From assembly GCA_947494435.1 (NCBI GenBank), contig CANLUY010000001.1:1354001-1418000 (forward strand): DNA of 64,000 nucleotides. Reading direction: 5' to 3'. Below, one piece after another: positions 60,871 through 64,000 of this stretch; position 1 is the stretch's first letter, and the number at the start of each line of letters is the position of its first letter. The notes beneath the pieces were generated by a model. That model was not told the DNA's origin, did not search any database, and saw nothing but the letters and a program-made list of their open reading frames with translations. This stretch comes from an uncultured Litoreibacter sp. (GTDB lineage: Bacteria; Pseudomonadota; Alphaproteobacteria; Rhodobacterales; Rhodobacteraceae). The translations under genes were made by a program, and so were the position numbers.

Positions 60871-62124
60871 ATGCCACTTTTGAAAAGCTGGGTCGTTTCT
60901 GCAAACTCCTCAGAAACGCTCTTCCCTTTGAACAACCTACCTTACGGTGTCTTTTCCATTGGAGATGAAGACCCGCGCTGTGGCGTTGCAATTGGCGATA
61001 TGATTTTGGACGTAGCAGCCTGCGAAGAAGCTGGCTTGATCGCGCTTGACGATGACGGCGTGTTTGACTTGCCGTTCTGGAATGACGTCATGGAGTTGGG
61101 GCCAGCGGTCTGGGACGCGCTGCGTGTCAGGCTGATCGAGTTGTTAGAAGAAGGATCGCCCCATCAATCATCGGTCGAGGCACACCTTGTTTCCTCCAAG
61201 TCAGCTAGGCTGCATTTACCTCTTTTGGTGAGTGAGTTCACTGACTTCTATGCTGGCAAAAATCACGCAACAAATGTGGGCACCATGTTCCGTGGGCCAG
61301 AGAATGCCCTTCCGCCAAATTGGCTACATATTCCTATCGGTTATAATGGGCGTGCGTCGACGGTTGTCGTGTCCGGAACAGATATCACGCGACCCAACGG
61401 GCAGACCAAAGCACCTGACGCCGAGATACCGAGCTTCGGACCTTCCAAGCGCCTCGATATCGAACTGGAGATGGGCGCGATTGTGGGTGGCTCTTCTGAG
61501 ATGGGTCAGCCGATTACGGTGCAGGACGCCGATGACCTGATTTTTGGATATGTGTTGCTCAACGACTGGTCTGCACGCGACATTCAAGCGTGGGAGTATC
61601 AACCGTTAGGGCCATTTCAAGCCAAGGCTTTTGCGACATCTATATCTCCTTGGATCGTGACGAAGCCGGCGCTTGAACCGTTCCGCACGTCAACGCCAGA
61701 GCGTGAAGTGGGGTTGTTGCCGTTTCTGCGTGAGCCTGGCCCAATGCTCTATGATATTGAGCTTGCCATCACTATGGCGCCTGCTGGTAAAGAGGCCACG
61801 ACAATCGCGCGGACGAACTACAACCAAATGTACTACTCCGCAGCTCAGCAACTGACGCATCACGCGAGTTCAGGATGTGCTATGAACGCTGGCGATCTGT
61901 TGGGCTCTGGTACGATCTCAGGCCCAACGAGGTCAGAATGTGGCAGCTTGCTTGAGCTTACATGGGGCGGGAAAGAACCGATCACGCTCGACACCGGGGA
62001 AACCCGCAGCTTCATTGAAGATGGCGACACACTGACATTGAGCGGGGTCGCTACTGGCGATGGTTATCAAGTTGGCTTTGGTAACTGCACCGGCACAATC
62101 AAGCCAGCTGTAGACTTTCCCTAA
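60871..62124 (+). CDS. fahA: Fumarylacetoacetase
   Basis: 417 residues. Hydrolyses fumarylacetoacetate to fumarate and acetoacetate, the last step of the homogentisate pathway. The N-terminal SH3-like domain (about 1-115) has NNLPYGVFS; the catalytic domain has FTDFYAGKNHATNVGTMFRG (metal Asp and catalytic His), RLDIELEMGAIVG (metal Glu), VLLNDWSARDIQAWEY (metal Asp) and NAGDLLGSGTISGP. It lies 44 bp after hmgA. Confidence 0.96.
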   Translation: MPLLKSWVVSANSSETLFPLNNLPYGVFSIGDEDPRCGVAIGDMILDVAACEEAGLIALDDDGVFDLPFWNDVMELGPAVWDALRVRLIELLEEGSPHQSSVEAHLVSSKSARLHLPLLVSEFTDFYAGKNHATNVGTMFRGPENALPPNWLHIPIGYNGRASTVVVSGTDITRPNGQTKAPDAEIPSFGPSKRLDIELEMGAIVGGSSEMGQPITVQDADDLIFGYVLLNDWSARDIQAWEYQPLGPFQAKAFATSISPWIVTKPALEPFRTSTPEREVGLLPFLREPGPMLYDIELAITMAPAGKEATTIARTNYNQMYYSAAQQLTHHASSGCAMNAGDLLGSGTISGPTRSECGSLLELTWGGKEPITLDTGETRSFIEDGDTLTLSGVATGDGYQVGFGNCTGTIKPAVDFP

Positions 62125-62202
62125 CAAGACACCTTTTCAGAACACATTGCCGGAGCTTTTCAAACCGCACCCGGCTCAGACGCAAAAAAGGAAGACACGC
62201 CC

Positions 62203-63153
62203 ATGGCAAAAGCATTCGCATCGCAAGGCGACCTGACGGAAAAGAAAATCACCTTTGATGAAGTGGGGCGCGATCTGTGGGCTTTTACTGCGGAAGGCGA
62301 TCCGAACTCAGGCATTATCATTGGTGATGAAAGTGTCATGATTGTTGAAGCGCAGGCCACTCCACTTTTGGCAGAAAAGGTCATTGGTAAAGTGCGCACG
62401 GTCACCGACAAGCCGATCAGCCACGTCGTTCTCACGCATTATCACGCCGTGCGGGTTCTAGGTGCGTCCGCGTTCGGCGCGGATCAGATTATCATGGGCG
62501 ACGCCGCGCGCGGTATGGTGGTTGAGCGAGGACAAGAAGATTGGGACAGCGAGTTTCAACGCTTCCCCCGCCTTTTTGAGGGACATGAAAGCATTCCGGG
62601 TTTGACGTACCCGACGACAACTTTCAGCGACAGCATGACCGTCTATCTTGGAAAGAGGCGGGTTGATTTGCATCATTTGGGTCGCGCGCATACAGCCGGT
62701 GATATCGTAATTCACGTCCCAGATGAGAATGTGATGTTCACAGGGGATATCGTCGAAGACCATTCCGCCTGCTATTGTGGTGACGGTCATTTCGCGGATT
62801 GGGGTGACACGCTTGATAACATCAAAGCGTTTGACGTTGACGCGATAGCACCCGGTCGCGGTGCGGCTCTGGTCGGAAAAAAAGCCGTTGAACGTGCCAT
62901 CGAAAGCACGCGTGATTTCGTCTGTTCGACTTATGAGCCTGCCGCCAAAATCGCCGCGCGTGGCGGGTCATTGAAGGAAGCATGGGATGCAGTCCGCGCA
63001 TCCTGCGACCCAAAGTTCAAAGATTATGCGATCTACGAGCATTGCCTGCCATTTAACGTCGCCCGTGCCTATGACGAGGCTCGAGGTATCGAGACACCAC
63101 GTATCTGGACTGCTGAGCGTGATCTGGAGATGTGGGCTGCTCTTCAGGGCTAA
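62203..63153 (+). CDS. Metallo-beta-lactamase-fold protein with altered HxHxDH motif
   Basis: 316 residues. An MBL-fold hydrolase pattern: SGIIIGDESVMIVEAQATP, VVLTHYHAVRVLGASAF, HLGRAHTAGDIVI and NVMFTGDIVED. The first zinc motif normally reads HxHxDH; here it is HYHAVR, so the Asp and His of the second zinc site are missing, whereas the later His and Asp ligands are present. A single-metal or altered chemistry is expected. It sits between fahA and the flavin monooxygenase and is probably part of this aromatic pathway, role unknown. Confidence 0.82.
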   Translation: MAKAFASQGDLTEKKITFDEVGRDLWAFTAEGDPNSGIIIGDESVMIVEAQATPLLAEKVIGKVRTVTDKPISHVVLTHYHAVRVLGASAFGADQIIMGDAARGMVVERGQEDWDSEFQRFPRLFEGHESIPGLTYPTTTFSDSMTVYLGKRRVDLHHLGRAHTAGDIVIHVPDENVMFTGDIVEDHSACYCGDGHFADWGDTLDNIKAFDVDAIAPGRGAALVGKKAVERAIESTRDFVCSTYEPAAKIAARGGSLKEAWDAVRASCDPKFKDYAIYEHCLPFNVARAYDEARGIETPRIWTAERDLEMWAALQG

Positions 63154-63179
63154 GCGACAATTCAAGGGAGGATTTCAGC

Positions 63180-64000
63180 ATGGTTGCGACGCGATACGAG
63201 ACCGCTTTCAAGCTTTACCCATATGAAAGAGTCGCGGCTCAGGCAGGCAGTGTGCACCGCCACCCGGTTGTTATTATTGGCGGTGGACCGGTTGGGCTCG
63301 CGTTGGCGCTTGATCTTGGAAAGCGGGGCACGCCAGCTTTGGTCCTTGATGATCACGAAGGGGCGGGCTTGGGTTCAAAGGCGATTTGCTTTGCCAAACG
63401 CACTCTCGATATCGCCACACGTCTTGGCGCTGGACAGGCGATTGTCGAAAAAGGTGTGGTCTGGAACGTCGGCAAAGTCTTCCACGGCGAAAGCAAAGTG
63501 TTCGAATTCAACCTTCTTCCCGAGGAAGGTCACCGGAATCCTGCCTTTATCAATCTGCAGCAGCCCTATGTCGAAAAGTTCTTCTTTGAGGCCATCCAGG
63601 CGGCGCAAGACAACGGCGCGCCCATCGAAATACGCGGTTGCAATGAAGTTACGTCCGCTACACCGCATGATGGTTATGTGACTGTAGATGTCGACACTCC
63701 GGATGGACCTTATACGCTCGAAGCGAATTGGGCTGTGGCATGTGATGGCGCGAGATCTGCGACCCGCGATCTGCTGGGATTATCGTTTGACGGTCGGGTA
63801 TTTGAAGACAATTTTCTGATTGCTGACGTGAAGATGAAGGCGGATTTTCCAACAGAACGCTGGTTCTGGTTTGAACCTCCGTTTGAAGGGGCAGGGCAGT
63901 CCGCCCTGCTACACAAACAACCTGACGATGTCTGGCGTATTGATTTTCAATTGGGTTGGGACATTGATCGCGAGAAAGAGTTACAAGTAGAGCGCATCAG
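63180..64000 (+). CDS. FAD-dependent aromatic monooxygenase, 3'-truncated by window edge
   Basis: 273 codons are present from the ATG at 63180 (AAGGGAGG upstream), open to the last base. VVIIGGGPVGLALALDLGKRG (in two parts near 31-51) is the FAD-binding Rossmann motif, and WAVACDGARSATRDLLG (near 183-199) is the DG motif of class A flavoprotein hydroxylases. An N-terminal extension of about 28 residues precedes the fold. Location after hmgA-fahA suggests it hydroxylates an aromatic acid toward homogentisate, for example a hydroxyphenylacetate, but the substrate is inferred only. Confidence 0.85.
   Translation, partial: MVATRYETAFKLYPYERVAAQAGSVHRHPVVIIGGGPVGLALALDLGKRGTPALVLDDHEGAGLGSKAICFAKRTLDIATRLGAGQAIVEKGVVWNVGKVFHGESKVFEFNLLPEEGHRNPAFINLQQPYVEKFFFEAIQAAQDNGAPIEIRGCNEVTSATPHDGYVTVDVDTPDGPYTLEANWAVACDGARSATRDLLGLSFDGRVFEDNFLIADVKMKADFPTERWFWFEPPFEGAGQSALLHKQPDDVWRIDFQLGWDIDREKELQVERI

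Overview
The window looks like a chromosomal segment of an alphaproteobacterium of the Rhodobacteraceae (Roseobacter group). This is inferred from the PhyR-NepR-EcfG general stress response locus, a 41-residue L36 protein, a DinB with an N-terminal zinc ribbon, an FdsA-type formate dehydrogenase and moderately high GC throughout. One stretch around 20.5-22.5 kb is clearly AT-rich and looks acquired.

Layout. 0-4 kb: the 3' part of a formate dehydrogenase alpha subunit, a small membrane protein and a PAS-PAS-winged-helix regulator. 4.2-14.5 kb: one long operon holding an acyl-CoA synthetase, a complete LIV-type ABC transporter (two ATPases, two permeases, binding protein), a small secreted protein, a patatin-like lipoprotein and a PaaK-like protein. 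It reads as hydrolysis, uptake and CoA activation of a carboxylate. 14.5-17 kb, and again at 25.6 kb: three paralogous secreted small proteins built from three copies of a motif around FFALSNDSAAER. Each has the same upstream architecture of two distal conserved blocks, a -35/-10 pair with a 17-nt spacer, and a conserved leader. 17-20.5 kb: rpmJ, tRNA-Val(GAC), an N-formylglutamate amidohydrolase family protein, dinB and a TIM-barrel protein. 20.75-22.5 kb: an orphan TIGR04141/DUF6119-type protein in AT-rich DNA, followed by about 600 bp of palindrome-rich non-coding DNA. 23-32.6 kb: an orphan ParB-like protein, an SPFH/NfeD pair, pyrF, clpB with a sigma-32-type promoter, a ribokinase and small proteins of unknown function.

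32.7-42.4 kb is a general stress response neighbourhood: a HisKA_2 histidine kinase, EcfG sigma factor and NepR in one operon, divergent from PhyR. Six good EcfG-type promoters (GGAAC-N17-GTT) can be read directly. They precede phyR, nepR, mscS, a PLDc_N membrane peptide, a DUF1328 peptide and a DUF883/holin-like pair, so regulators and probable targets are clustered.

42.5-48.1 kb: a Crp/Fnr regulator, a LysR regulator and hyuAB (hydantoinase/oxoprolinase type). 48.1-59.4 kb: a polyol- or ketose-type ABC transporter operon (binding protein, two permeases, a 62-residue membrane protein, a VOC-fold protein, two different ATPases) with a DhaK-DhaL kinase, a LacI regulator, a sugar isomerase-like TIM barrel and a Gfo/Idh/MocA oxidoreductase. 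Two reverse-complementary 16-bp operators lie about three helical turns apart before it. 59.4-64 kb: homogentisate catabolism (hmgA, fahA), a metallo-beta-lactamase-fold protein with an altered zinc motif, and an FAD monooxygenase running off the window end.
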